Shown here piece after piece: positions 46,740 through 55,109 of a stretch of DNA of 64,000 nt. The notes below the pieces were generated by a model. That model had not been told where the DNA came from. It worked only from the letters and a program-made list of their open reading frames with translations, and did no database searches. A program made the position numbers and the translations under genes. Source of the stretch: Agromyces sp. H17E-10 (GTDB taxonomy: Bacteria > Actinomycetota > Actinomycetes > Actinomycetales > Microbacteriaceae). The stretch lies in assembly GCF_022919715.1 (NCBI RefSeq), contig NZ_CP095042.1, positions 3,410,001 to 3,474,000 on the forward strand. The letters are read 5' to 3'. Every line of letters begins with the position of its first letter. Position 1 is the first letter of the stretch.

Positions 46740-47528
46740 CTACTTCTTGGCGCCGTAGTCGCGGTTGTAGCGCTCGAGCACCTCGTCGATGGGGGCGTCG
46801 AGCGCGAGCTTGCCCTTGTCGAGGTAGAGCCCCCGGGTGCAGAAGCGGCGCAGGTCGCGCTCGTTGTGCGAGACGAAGAAAAGGGTGCGCCCGCCCGCGA
46901 GCAGCTCGTCGATGCGCCGGTAGCACTTCTCGCGGAACGCGGCGTCGCCGACGGCGAGCACCTCGTCGACGAGCAGGATCGGCTCCTCGAGCTGCGAGAT
47001 CACGGCGAACGCGATGCGCACCTTCATGCCGCTCGAGAGGTGCTTGTACGGCGTCTCGAGGAAGTCGCCGATCTCGGCGAACTCGATCACCTCGTCGAAC
47101 TTCGCGTCGATCTGCGCGCGCGTCATGCCGTGCAGGCCGGCCGTGAGGTACACGTTGTCACGCACGGTCAGCTCGCCGACGAACCCGCCCGTGATCTCGA
47201 TGAGCGGCGCGACGCCGCCCGTGATCTCGACCGTGCCCTCGTCGGGCAGCATGACGCCCGCGACGAGCTTCAGCAGTGTGGACTTGCCCTGGCCGTTTCG
47301 GCCGACGACGCCGATCGCCTCGCCGGGTCGCACCTCGATCGAGACGTCGCGCAGCGCCCAGAACTCGCCGGGCCGGGTGCGGCGTCGCTTGCCGGCGAAC
47401 AGGTCCTTGAACGACCGTCGACCGCGACGGTTGCGGCGGAACCGGATGCCGAGGCCCTCGGTGCGGATCGCCGTCGGCTCCGCCGAGGCGGTGGCGCCCG
47501 GCGTGACGGCGGTGGTGGCATCCGTCAT
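46740..47528 (-). CDS. ABC transporter ATPase, polysaccharide/teichoic-acid export (TagH/Wzt-like)
   Basis: 262 aa. Walker A GRNGQGKSTLLKL, signature LSSGMKVRIAFA, Walker B PILLVDEVLAVGD, and H-loop FVSHNERDLRRFC. The LxSGMxxRL-type signature and the short linker RFRRNRRGRRSFKDL before the first strand are typical of Wzt/TagH ATPases that drive undecaprenyl-linked polymer export. The start ATG overlaps the permease stop (ATGA at 47525-47528 on the minus strand). It lacks the long C-terminal polymer-recognition domain of some Wzt proteins. Confidence 0.9.
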   Translation of the reverse strand: MTDATTAVTPGATASAEPTAIRTEGLGIRFRRNRRGRRSFKDLFAGKRRRTRPGEFWALRDVSIEVRPGEAIGVVGRNGQGKSTLLKLVAGVMLPDEGTVEITGGVAPLIEITGGFVGELTVRDNVYLTAGLHGMTRAQIDAKFDEVIEFAEIGDFLETPYKHLSSGMKVRIAFAVISQLEEPILLVDEVLAVGDAAFREKCYRRIDELLAGGRTLFFVSHNERDLRRFCTRGLYLDKGKLALDAPIDEVLERYNRDYGAKK

Positions 47529-48343
47529 CAGATCTCCTTCAGCACCTGTCGCTCGCACGAGCGGAAGACCCACAGCCCGAGCGCGAGCAGCACGAACGAC
47601 ATGCCGGCCGAGACGGCGACCGCGAACCAGTCGAGCTCATCGGGGAAGAAGCCGGCGCGGTACAGGCTGAAGATGCCCGTGAGCGGGTTGAATGCGGCCC
47701 ACACCTGCAGGTCGCCCGGCAGGTTCGAGACGCCGTAGACGATCGGCGAGGCGTAGAACAGGAACCGCAGCACGAGCTTCACGGCGCGCTCGAGATCGCG
47801 GAAGAACACGACGAGCGGAGCGACGATGAGGCAGACCGCGACCGTGAGCAGCGCCTGCAGCGCGATCGCGAGCGGGAAGAGCACGAGCTGCCACGACACC
47901 GTCGCACCGAACACGATCGCGAACAGTGCGAGCACGGGCAGGGCCAGCACGAACTCGATGCCCTTCGCGAGCACGATGCGGTTCACCCAGATCGTGCGCG
48001 GGATCATCGTCGACCGCACGAGCTTCGCGTCCTTCAGGAACGCCCGGGTCGAGTCGGAGACGGCGCCGTTGAACCACATCCACGGCAGCAGCGCCGTGAG
48101 CAGGAACACGATGTACGGCTGTGTTCCGGTGAGCCGGTGGAACACGACCGTGAACACGAAGTAGTAGATGCCCGCCATGAGCAGCGGGTCGAGCACCGAC
48201 CACACGTACCCGAGCGCCGACGTCGAGTACCGCACCTTCAGGTCGCGCGTCGTCAGCAGCCAGAGCGCATGCCGGTACCGCGCCCACGGCGTCCGCTGCA
48301 GCGGGTGGGCGTCGCGGTATGCGACCGGTGCGGTGCTCGTCAC
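47528..48343 (-). CDS. ABC transporter permease, polysaccharide/teichoic-acid export (TagG/Wzm-like)
   Basis: 271 aa from GTG 48343. ABC-2 fold with about six membrane helices (for example GIYYFVFTVVF, LLTALLPWMWFNGAV, VLALPVLALFAIVFGATV, FVLLALGLWVF). The N-terminal amphipathic helix HALWLLTTRDLKVRYSTSALG and the RxxKVRY pattern are characteristic of Wzm/TagG. GTG is preferred to ATG 48352 because a TACGAT box ends 7 nt upstream of it and overlaps the ATG. It pairs with the downstream ATPase to flip a wall glycopolymer. Confidence 0.88.
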   Translation of the reverse strand: MTSTAPVAYRDAHPLQRTPWARYRHALWLLTTRDLKVRYSTSALGYVWSVLDPLLMAGIYYFVFTVVFHRLTGTQPYIVFLLTALLPWMWFNGAVSDSTRAFLKDAKLVRSTMIPRTIWVNRIVLAKGIEFVLALPVLALFAIVFGATVSWQLVLFPLAIALQALLTVAVCLIVAPLVVFFRDLERAVKLVLRFLFYASPIVYGVSNLPGDLQVWAAFNPLTGIFSLYRAGFFPDELDWFAVAVSAGMSFVLLALGLWVFRSCERQVLKEI

Positions 48344-48350
48344 GCCTCTC

Positions 48351-48356
48351 ATCGTA
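48351..48356 (-). promoter_or_regulatory. -10 box TACGAT, leaderless start of the export operon
   Basis: Seven nucleotides before GTG 48343. It overlaps the alternative ATG at 48350-48352, making that start unlikely. Confidence 0.55.
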
Positions 48357-48371
48357 GATGGCCCGCCGGGG

Positions 48372-48377
48372 TAGATT
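48372..48377 (+). promoter_or_regulatory. -10 box TAGATT for the ECF-type gene
   Basis: Back to back with the divergent box at 48351-48356; gives a leader of about 47 nt to GTG 48431. Confidence 0.45.
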
Positions 48378-48430
48378 TGATGTCGACGGGTGGCGACCTG
48401 CCGAGCCCGGTCGGAAGGAGTCGTGCACCC

Positions 48431-48970
48431 GTGCACCGCACCAGCACCCGCGTCATCCTGAGCTGCGCCGCGATCGGCGTCGGCGGCGGGCTCATCGCCG
48501 CGGGGGCCGGCTACTTCGCCGCCCTCGTCGCAGGACTCGCGCCCATGCTCTACGGCATCACGATCGGCTCGCACTTCCTGCCGAGCGCGGTCGCGCTCGC
48601 GCTCCTGAAGCGTCCGGGCGTCGGCATCCTCACGGGCTTCATCGCCGGCCTCGTCGGCGCCGCGTTCGCTCCGCAGTGGATCTGGCGCTTCCTCCTCACG
48701 GGCCTGCTCGTGGGCGCCCTCCTCGAGCTCCCGTTCTTCATCACGCGATACCGTTCGTGGTCGCCGTGGCTCTTCTACGCGGCAGCCGGCGGCTCGGGGC
48801 TCGTGCTCGCCGTCGGCACGTTCATCGCACTCGGGCCCGAGCACTACGCGCCGTGGTTCTGGGTGATCTACCTCGCGATGTTCGCGCTCAGCCCCGTCTT
48901 CTTCACCTGGCTCGGCCGGCTCATCGCGAGCGCGCTGTCACGGGCGGGCGTCGCGCGCAGCCTCGCCTGA
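48431..48970 (+). CDS. Energy-coupling-factor (ECF) transporter substrate-binding S component, probable
   Basis: 179 aa from GTG 48431, with GGAAGGAG 10 nt upstream. Five to six membrane helices (VILSCAAIGVGGGLIAAG, IGSHFLPSAVALALL, GILTGFIAGLVGAAF, YAAAGGSGLVLAVGTFI, WFWVIYLAMFALSPVFF). Size and helix pattern resemble S components such as YkoE, which would dock on shared EcfAA'T proteins encoded elsewhere and import a vitamin. The substrate is not readable. An ATG at 48380 is an alternative start. Confidence 0.65.
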   Translation: MHRTSTRVILSCAAIGVGGGLIAAGAGYFAALVAGLAPMLYGITIGSHFLPSAVALALLKRPGVGILTGFIAGLVGAAFAPQWIWRFLLTGLLVGALLELPFFITRYRSWSPWLFYAAAGGSGLVLAVGTFIALGPEHYAPWFWVIYLAMFALSPVFFTWLGRLIASALSRAGVARSLA

Positions 48971-49012
48971 GCGAGGCGGCGCCCCGGCAACGACCGCGTG
49001 GCTCTGCAACGA

Positions 49013-49046
49013 CGAAGAGCGGATGCCTCGGGGCATCCGCTCTTCG
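49013..49046. terminator. Bidirectional hairpin terminator
   Basis: Perfect 15-bp stem CGAAGAGCGGATGCC and its complement around loop TCGG, between the convergent ECF-type and cytidylyltransferase genes. Confidence 0.85.
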
Positions 49047-49068
49047 CTGTTGCGCTGTGTGCTGCAGG

Positions 49069-49761
49069 TCACACGAAGTGGTTCGCGCGCTCCAGGTCTT
49101 CGGCGAAGTCGATCTCGACCGCGTAGAGGTCGGAGACGTCCATCGGCTCGACGAGGAGGCCGTTCTGCTCGATCGCGAGCTCGAGGCCGCGCTCGAAGTA
49201 GTCCTGGTCGCCGACCCGCTGCAGGTGGGCGAGGAACGTCGACTTGTCGCGGCTCGCGATGTAGTTGATGCCGACGGCCTCGCCGAGGCCGCCCTTGACG
49301 GTCTTCGAGAGCTCCCTGATGTAGCCCTCGGCGCTCGTCGTGTACTTGACCTCTTCGTCGGAGACCTTCGCGGTGTTCACCGTCACGAACGACTGGTCGC
49401 GCGCGATGAGCGGCAGCGCCCGGTCGAGGATCGCCGGGTCGAAGACGACGTCGCCGTTCATCCACAGCACGCCGCCCTGCTGCGACGCCGCGAGCGCGCG
49501 CATGAGCGACTTCGACGTGTTCGTCTGGTCGTACTCCTCGTTGTAGACGAAGGACGCCTGCGGGAACGCCTCGATGATGTGCTCGAGCTTGTAGCCGACG
49601 ACGATCGTCACGTCGGCGGTGCCGCCGAACGCGTGCTCGATGTTGTCGAACTGCTGGCGCATGATGGTGCGGCCATCGCTGAGCTCGGTCAGCGGCTTGG
49701 GGAGGGATCGCCCGAGCCGGCTCCCCATGCCGGCTGCGAGAATCACGATCTGGGTGGTCAC
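49069..49761 (-). CDS. LicC-like nucleotidyltransferase (phosphocholine cytidylyltransferase family)
   Basis: 230 aa from GTG 49761, preceded by AAGGAG. Nucleotidyltransferase fold: ILAAGMGSRLGRSLPKPL (nucleotide-binding loop and Lys), FVYNEEYDQTNTSKSL, VLWMNGDVVFD (metal-binding Asp), and the C-terminal YAVEIDFAEDLERA. The LicC family activates phosphocholine or a polyol phosphate as the CDP derivative for decorating wall polymers. Here it could supply the CDP-activated donor for the CDP-alcohol transferase (30270) or the TagF-like enzyme (32048); this link is inferred from proximity. Confidence 0.8.
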   Translation of the reverse strand: MTTQIVILAAGMGSRLGRSLPKPLTELSDGRTIMRQQFDNIEHAFGGTADVTIVVGYKLEHIIEAFPQASFVYNEEYDQTNTSKSLMRALAASQQGGVLWMNGDVVFDPAILDRALPLIARDQSFVTVNTAKVSDEEVKYTTSAEGYIRELSKTVKGGLGEAVGINYIASRDKSTFLAHLQRVGDQDYFERGLELAIEQNGLLVEPMDVSDLYAVEIDFAEDLERANHFV

Positions 49762-49998
49762 TGCATCTCCTTCGGTGGTCGGATGCCCCCGCCGGGCGCC
49801 TCGAACCGAGGTGTTCGCCCGGAGTTCATCCGGAAGTTCACATATGGACACGCCGTTATGCCGTGCTCAAGACTATCGGCGGCGCGGTCGAACGGGCCAT
49901 TCCGGCCGTCGGGTCGTAGTCGGATCGTGATGTGACGCACAGGTGATGCACAGAAAGCGCGGCCGTCCACGGGGGCGCGCTCGGCGGGTGGTCGTTGG

Positions 49999-50004
49999 TA
50001 AGTT
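49999..50004 (+). promoter_or_regulatory. -10 box TAAGTT, leaderless start of the ABC ATPase gene
   Basis: Six nucleotides before GTG 50011. Confidence 0.5.
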
Positions 50005-50010
50005 GGCTTG

Positions 50011-51843
50011 GTGACTTCCGTTTCGCGTTCCGACCACGACGACGAAGCTGCCGAAGGCACCGGTGCGGGGGCACCCGATCAGGGTGGTGCCGCGACCGGG
50101 TCGGCCGGCGGCGTCGACGCCGGCGCCCCGTCGACGGGCGCCGGTGCGTCGAGCCCGACGTCGAACGCGAAGTCGGGCGGCGCCTCGAGCGCTTCCGAGC
50201 AGGGCGCTTCGGTGGCCGAGAAGAAGGCCGCGTCGAAGTCGGCGAAGTCGAAGTCGACCATGACCGCGGCCGAGCGTTCGGCCGCGCGCTCCGCCGCGGC
50301 GAAGAAGGCCGCGGCCACCCGCAAGGCGAACAAGGCGGCCGCAGCGGCCGCAGGTGCAGCGACCGAGGCGGCGGACCCCGAGGCCGCGCAGGCTCCCGAG
50401 TCGGGCGGATCGAAGCGCAGCGGCGCATCGCGGGCCGCGTCGTCGTCGGCGAGCTCTGCGCGCAGCGCCGCCCAGCGATCGACCGGGGCTGCGCGCGCGT
50501 CGAGCGCGGCGAGCACGGCCGAGGCACGCAGCCGCGCCGCCGCCTCGGCGTCGGCGCACCGCCAGTCGCAGCGCGTCGCCGCATCGCTCACGACCGAGAC
50601 CACCGCGGCCGAACGCGGTCCGCGCAAGCCGACGGGGGCGTCGACCTTCGGTGCAGCCGATGCGCCGAACCGAGACGACGTCGACCTCGAGGCGACGACC
50701 GAGCGTCGCGCCGGCAGCCTGCCGACGGCCGCGGCGATCTCCACGGCGACCGCTGACGCGGCGGTCGGCGACGAGGCGACCGCGGCCGAGGTGCCTGCTG
50801 AGGAGGCGACTGCTGACACCGCGACCGCTGACGCGGCGGGCGCGGATTCAGCCGACACGCCTGTCGACGCCACCGCCGCCGTCGCCGAGTCGTCCGCGGT
50901 CGCGGAGTCGTCCGCCGTGGAGAGCGCGGACGCCCAGGCCGAGGTCGGCGCCGAGGCGCCGGCCGAGGCATCCGCCCCGACCATCGCGGCACAGGCGGTC
51001 ACCGTGATCCCCGCGAAGAAGGCGCCGGCGCCGCGCAAGAAGCGCACGTTGCGCGTCGCCCGGCCCGCGCCGCCCGCCGACGCACCGCGCGTGCTCGAGA
51101 TCACGGGTCTCGTGAAGCGCTTCGCCGAGAACACCGCGGTCGACGGCATCAGCCTGTCGGTGCGCGCCGGTTCGTTCTACGGCATCGTCGGCCCGAACGG
51201 CGCCGGCAAGACGACGACGCTCTCAATGGTCACGGGTCTCCTGCGTCCCGACGCAGGCACGGTGAGCATCCACGGCATCGACGCGTGGGCCGACCCGCGC
51301 GCGGCGAAGCGCATCACGGGCGTGCTGCCCGACCGGCTGCGACTGTTCGACCGGCTGACCGGCAGCCAGCTGCTCTATTACTCGGGCGTGCTGCGCGGTC
51401 TCGACAACCGCACCGTGCGCGAACGCAGCGCCGACCTCATCACGGCGTTCGGGCTCGACGACGCGGTCGACCGTCTCGTCGCCGACTACTCCGCCGGCAT
51501 GACGAAGAAGATCGCGCTCGCATGCGCGCTCATCCACTCGCCGCGGCTGCTCGTGCTCGACGAACCGTTCGAGTCGGTCGACCCCGTGTCGGCCGCGAAC
51601 CTCACCGAGATCCTCGAGCGTTACGTGGCGGGCGGCGGCACGGTCGTGCTCTCGAGCCACGGCATGGACCTGATCGAGCGCGTCTGCGACTCGGCCGCGA
51701 TCATCGTCTCGGGCCGCGTGCTCGCTGCCGGCACCCTCGACGAGGTGCGAGCCGGCCAGACCCTCGAAGACCGATTCGTCGAGCTCGCGGGCGGGCGCAA
51801 GGCTGCGGAAGGCATGGAATGGTTGCACAGTTTCTCGGACTGA
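50011..51843 (+). CDS. ABC transporter ATPase with 360-residue low-complexity N-terminal extension
   Basis: 610 aa. Residues ~1-360 are Ala/Ser/Thr/Glu/Asp-rich with Lys/Ala stretches (RSAAAKKAAATRKANKAA), predicted disordered. A basic patch APRKKRTLRVARPA precedes the ATPase. The domain starts at VLEITGLVKRF (residue 361): Walker A GPNGAGKTTTL with Lys400, signature YSAGMTKKIALA, Walker B LLVLDEPFESVD, H-loop LSSHGMDLIE. It is coupled to the permease (25-nt overlap), giving an ABC-2 type exporter of unknown cargo. The long tail is far beyond the family's ~300 aa; the -10 box next to GTG 50011 supports that it is really translated. Confidence 0.82.
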   Translation: MTSVSRSDHDDEAAEGTGAGAPDQGGAATGSAGGVDAGAPSTGAGASSPTSNAKSGGASSASEQGASVAEKKAASKSAKSKSTMTAAERSAARSAAAKKAAATRKANKAAAAAAGAATEAADPEAAQAPESGGSKRSGASRAASSSASSARSAAQRSTGAARASSAASTAEARSRAAASASAHRQSQRVAASLTTETTAAERGPRKPTGASTFGAADAPNRDDVDLEATTERRAGSLPTAAAISTATADAAVGDEATAAEVPAEEATADTATADAAGADSADTPVDATAAVAESSAVAESSAVESADAQAEVGAEAPAEASAPTIAAQAVTVIPAKKAPAPRKKRTLRVARPAPPADAPRVLEITGLVKRFAENTAVDGISLSVRAGSFYGIVGPNGAGKTTTLSMVTGLLRPDAGTVSIHGIDAWADPRAAKRITGVLPDRLRLFDRLTGSQLLYYSGVLRGLDNRTVRERSADLITAFGLDDAVDRLVADYSAGMTKKIALACALIHSPRLLVLDEPFESVDPVSAANLTEILERYVAGGGTVVLSSHGMDLIERVCDSAAIIVSGRVLAAGTLDEVRAGQTLEDRFVELAGGRKAAEGMEWLHSFSD

Positions 51844-53393
51844 AACTGCGCCTGCTGGCGAACATCTTCAAACGGAGCACCTGGCAGGTCGTCGGCATCG
51901 TGCTCGGCCTCGTCTACGGGCTGGGCCTCGCGATCCTGCTCTTCCTCTCGCTCGTCGCGCTGCGTGTGGTGGGCGATGTCGAGACCATCCGCAACGCGCT
52001 CGTCATCGCGGGGGCGGCGACGATGGTCGGCTTCATCGTCTTCCCGCTCGTGTTCGGCACCGACGACACGATGGATCCGCGCAAGTTCGCGCTGTTCGGC
52101 CTGCCCGACCGCACGCTCGCCCTGAGCCTCGCGGTCGCCGGCCTCGTCGGCATTCCGGCGCTCGTGCTCGGCATCGTGCTGCTCGGCACGGTCGTGACCT
52201 GGTCGCGCGGCGTCGCCGAGACGCTGCTCGCCCTCATCTCGGCGGCGCTCGCGTTCGCGAGCTGCCTGCTGCTCGCGCGGGTGACGACGGCGCTCGCCTC
52301 GTTCCTGCTCTCGACGCGGCGCGCGCGCGAGCTGCTCGGTGTCATCGGCCTGCTGCTCATCGTCATGCTCTCGCCGATCATCGTGGTGATCGCCACGGCC
52401 GACTGGGCGAACGAGGGCCAGAGCATCCTGTCGGTGCTGGGCGGGGTGCTCGGGTGGACCCCGTTCGGTGCGGCGTTCGCCGCGCCGGGCGACGCTGCTG
52501 CCGGCGCGTGGGGGCCGGCGCTGCTCGAGCTCATCATCGCGCTCGCGACGCTCGGGGCGATCTGGCTCGCGTGGCAGGCGCTCGTCGCGAAGATGCTCGT
52601 GACCCCGGGCCGCGAGGCGTCGGCCAAGAGCTATCGGGGGCTCGGCTGGTTCGACCGGATGCCGCACGGCGCCACCGGAGCGGTCGCCGCGCGCAGCTTC
52701 ACGTACTGGTTCCGTGACGCGCGCTACTGGGTCTCGGTCGTCATGATCCCGATCGTCCCGATCCTCGTCATGGTGCCGCTCGGCGTCGCGGGCGTGCCGA
52801 CGCAGTACCTGGGACTCATCCCGGTGCCGCTCATGTGCCTCTTCCTCGGCTGGAGCCTGCACAACGACACGGCGTACGACTCGACGGCCATCTGGTTGCA
52901 CGTCGTTTCCGGCGTCCGTGGCGTGTCCGATCGCTTCGGGCGGCTGGTGCCGGTGCTCCTTGCGGGCGTGCTCGTCATCGGCCTCGGCAGCGCCGTCACG
53001 GTCTTCGCGCTCGACGACTGGCGGCTGCTGCCGTCGCTCCTCGGCGTGAGCACGGCGCTGCTGCTCGCCGGACTCGGCGTGGGGTCGGTCGTCTCGGCGA
53101 GATTCCCGTACCCCGCCGTGAAGCCGGGCGACAGCCCGTTCCAGCAGCCGCAGGCGACCGGGGCGCTCACCGCGCTCGTGCAGTCGCTCACGATGCTCGC
53201 CTCGCTCGCCATCGCGGCGCCCGCGCTCATCTTCGCCGCCATGGGCGTGCTCGTCGATCCGGCCTGGCATGCGGCCGCGCTCGTCTCGGGAGTCGGCCTC
53301 GGGCTCATCGCGATCGTCGTCGGCGTCTGGTGGGGCGGCCGGGTGTTCGACGTCCGCGGCCCCGAGACGCTCGCCGCCGCGATCCGCGCCTGA
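51819..53393 (+). CDS. ABC-2 type transporter permease
   Basis: 524 aa from ATG 51819, overlapping the ATPase gene by 25 nt. About twelve hydrophobic segments (VVGIVLGLVYGLGLAILLFL, LAVAGLVGIPALVLGIVLLG, ELLGVIGLLLIVMLSPIIVV, YWVSVVMIPIVPILVMVPLG). Two homologous halves are suggested by the repeated pattern. It resembles actinobacterial permeases annotated simply as transporters, usually paired with such an ATPase. Cargo unknown. Confidence 0.85.
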   Translation: MVAQFLGLKLRLLANIFKRSTWQVVGIVLGLVYGLGLAILLFLSLVALRVVGDVETIRNALVIAGAATMVGFIVFPLVFGTDDTMDPRKFALFGLPDRTLALSLAVAGLVGIPALVLGIVLLGTVVTWSRGVAETLLALISAALAFASCLLLARVTTALASFLLSTRRARELLGVIGLLLIVMLSPIIVVIATADWANEGQSILSVLGGVLGWTPFGAAFAAPGDAAAGAWGPALLELIIALATLGAIWLAWQALVAKMLVTPGREASAKSYRGLGWFDRMPHGATGAVAARSFTYWFRDARYWVSVVMIPIVPILVMVPLGVAGVPTQYLGLIPVPLMCLFLGWSLHNDTAYDSTAIWLHVVSGVRGVSDRFGRLVPVLLAGVLVIGLGSAVTVFALDDWRLLPSLLGVSTALLLAGLGVGSVVSARFPYPAVKPGDSPFQQPQATGALTALVQSLTMLASLAIAAPALIFAAMGVLVDPAWHAAALVSGVGLGLIAIVVGVWWGGRVFDVRGPETLAAAIRA

Positions 53394-53468
53394 GCCCGTC
53401 CCGCATGCCGTCGGGCGCGGCCCGCAGCGGAGCGCGGCCGCCGCGGGCGGGGCGCGCCGAGCCGCGCG

Positions 53469-53474
53469 TAGACT
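53469..53474 (+). promoter_or_regulatory. -10 box TAGACT, leaderless start of the DUF3039 gene
   Basis: Seven nucleotides before ATG 53482. Confidence 0.6.
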
Positions 53475-53481
53475 CGTCGTC

Positions 53482-53769
53482 ATGATCCACAGCGTGCGCG
53501 CGAGCATCGCCGACCCCGGCCAGCCCGGAGGCGGCACCGACGTCCTCGACCGCGAACTCGAGAAGCTCCTCAACGAAGAGGCGATCGAGCCGGGCGACCA
53601 CGAGCGCTTCTCGCACTACGTGCAGAAGGACAAGATCCTCGAGTCGGCGATCACCGGCAAGCCCGTCAAGGCGCTCTGCGGCAAGAAGTGGACGCCGGGC
53701 CGCGACCCCGAGAAGTTCCCGGTCTGCCCGACGTGCAAGGCGATCTACGAGAAGATGCGCGCCGGCTAG
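53482..53769 (+). CDS. DUF3039 small zinc-ribbon-like protein
   Basis: 95 aa. The family block KALCGKKWTPGRDPEKFPVC followed by PTCKAIYEKM has three cysteines arranged C...CxxC. Widespread in actinobacteria with no known function; the Cys/His content suggests metal binding. Only 7 nt separate its stop from that of the convergent pncB. Confidence 0.9.
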   Translation: MIHSVRASIADPGQPGGGTDVLDRELEKLLNEEAIEPGDHERFSHYVQKDKILESAITGKPVKALCGKKWTPGRDPEKFPVCPTCKAIYEKMRAG

Positions 53770-53776
53770 TCGCGCG

Positions 53777-55096
53777 TCAGCGGTAGTTCGTCGGGATCAC
53801 CGGTTCGCCGCGTCCGAGGCGGAACGCCTCGATCGGCAGCTCCTGCATGACGTCGGCGCGGTGCGCCCGCGCGGCGGCCGTGCCGGCGGCGCCGAGGTGC
53901 GCCGGGTCGGCTTCGCCCTTCGAGACGAGCTGCACCATGAGGGGCCGCAGCTGGTCGCCGGCCTCGAACTCGGCCTCGCCGTCGGGTCCGTCGCCGACGA
54001 ACACGAGCTCCTCGCGCGCCGTGCGCGTCGAGTCGAGACGACGCGCGGCGTTCTTGCGACCGCCGACGCTCGCCTTCTGGCTCGAGGCCTTCGCCACGGC
54101 GACCCATTCGCCCGCGTCATCCCGGCGCGCGACGAGCTTGTAGACCATGCCGGCGGCCGGGAAGCCCGAGCCCGTCACGACGGCGGTGCCGACGCCGTAG
54201 GAGTCGACCGGCGCGCCGGAGAGCCCCGCGATCGTGAACTCGTCGAGGTCGCTCGTGACCGTGATCTTCGTGTCGACGGCGCCGAGCGCGTCGAGCTGCT
54301 CGCGTACGGCGGCGACGACGGTGGGCAGGTCGCCCGAGTCGATGCGCACCGCGCCGAGCTCGGGCCCGGCGACCTTGACCGCGAGCTCGACGCCGCGCGT
54401 GATGTCGTAGGTGTCGACGAGAAGGGTGGTCTTCGGGCCGAACGCCTCGACCTGGGCGCGGAACGCGGCCTCCTCGGTGTCGTGCAGGAGCGTGAAGGCG
54501 TGCGCCGCGGTGCCCATCGTCGGGATGCCCCATGTGCGCCCGGCCTCGAGGTTCGAGGTCGCGTCGAACCCGGCGATGTACGCGGCGCGGGCCGCGGCGA
54601 TCGCCGCCCGCTCGCTCGTGCGGCGCGAGCCCATCTCGGCGATCGGCCGGCCGAGTGCGACCGAGACCATGCGGGCCGCCGCGCTCGCGACCGACGAGTC
54701 GTAGTTGAGCGTCGAGAGCACGACCGTCTCGAGCATGACGGCCTCGGCGAACGTCGCCTGGATCGTGAGCAGCGGCGAGCCGGGGAAGTACGCCTCGCCC
54801 TCGCGGTAGCCCCAGATGTCGCCCGTGAACCGGTAGTCGGCGAGCCAGTCGAGGGTCGCCGGCCGCACGACCTCGTGCTCGCGCAGCCACTCGAGCTCCG
54901 CGTCGTCGAAGCGGAACCGCTGGATGAGTTCGAGCAGTCGGCCCGTGCCCGCGACGACGCCGTACCGGCGCCCGTCGGGCAGGCGACGTGCGAACGCCTC
55001 GAAGAGGCTCTCGCGGTGGGCGGTGCCGTCGAGCAGGGCGGCATCGACCATCGTCAGTTCGTAGCGGTCGGTGAAGAGGGCAGCTGAGCCGGTCAC
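53777..55096 (-). CDS. pncB: Nicotinate phosphoribosyltransferase
   Basis: 439 aa from GTG 55096. It makes nicotinate mononucleotide from nicotinate and PRPP in the Preiss-Handler NAD salvage route. Motifs: ALFTDRYELTMVDAALLDG at the N-terminus, EMGSRRTSERAAIAAARAAY, IPTMGTAAHAF with the phosphorylated-histidine region, LLVDTYD, and VRIDSGDL with the phosphate-binding strand. Leaderless start supported by a TAGGCT box 7 nt upstream that overlaps the stop codon of the preceding gene. Confidence 0.93.
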   Translation of the reverse strand: MTGSAALFTDRYELTMVDAALLDGTAHRESLFEAFARRLPDGRRYGVVAGTGRLLELIQRFRFDDAELEWLREHEVVRPATLDWLADYRFTGDIWGYREGEAYFPGSPLLTIQATFAEAVMLETVVLSTLNYDSSVASAAARMVSVALGRPIAEMGSRRTSERAAIAAARAAYIAGFDATSNLEAGRTWGIPTMGTAAHAFTLLHDTEEAAFRAQVEAFGPKTTLLVDTYDITRGVELAVKVAGPELGAVRIDSGDLPTVVAAVREQLDALGAVDTKITVTSDLDEFTIAGLSGAPVDSYGVGTAVVTGSGFPAAGMVYKLVARRDDAGEWVAVAKASSQKASVGGRKNAARRLDSTRTAREELVFVGDGPDGEAEFEAGDQLRPLMVQLVSKGEADPAHLGAAGTAAARAHRADVMQELPIEAFRLGRGEPVIPTNYR

Positions 55097-55103
55097 GCAC
55101 CCG

Positions 55104-55109
55104 AGCCTA
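55104..55109 (-). promoter_or_regulatory. -10 box TAGGCT of pncB, overlapping the EamA stop codon
   Basis: Minus strand; 7 nt before GTG 55096. The first three bases are the TAG stop of the upstream gene. Confidence 0.6.
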
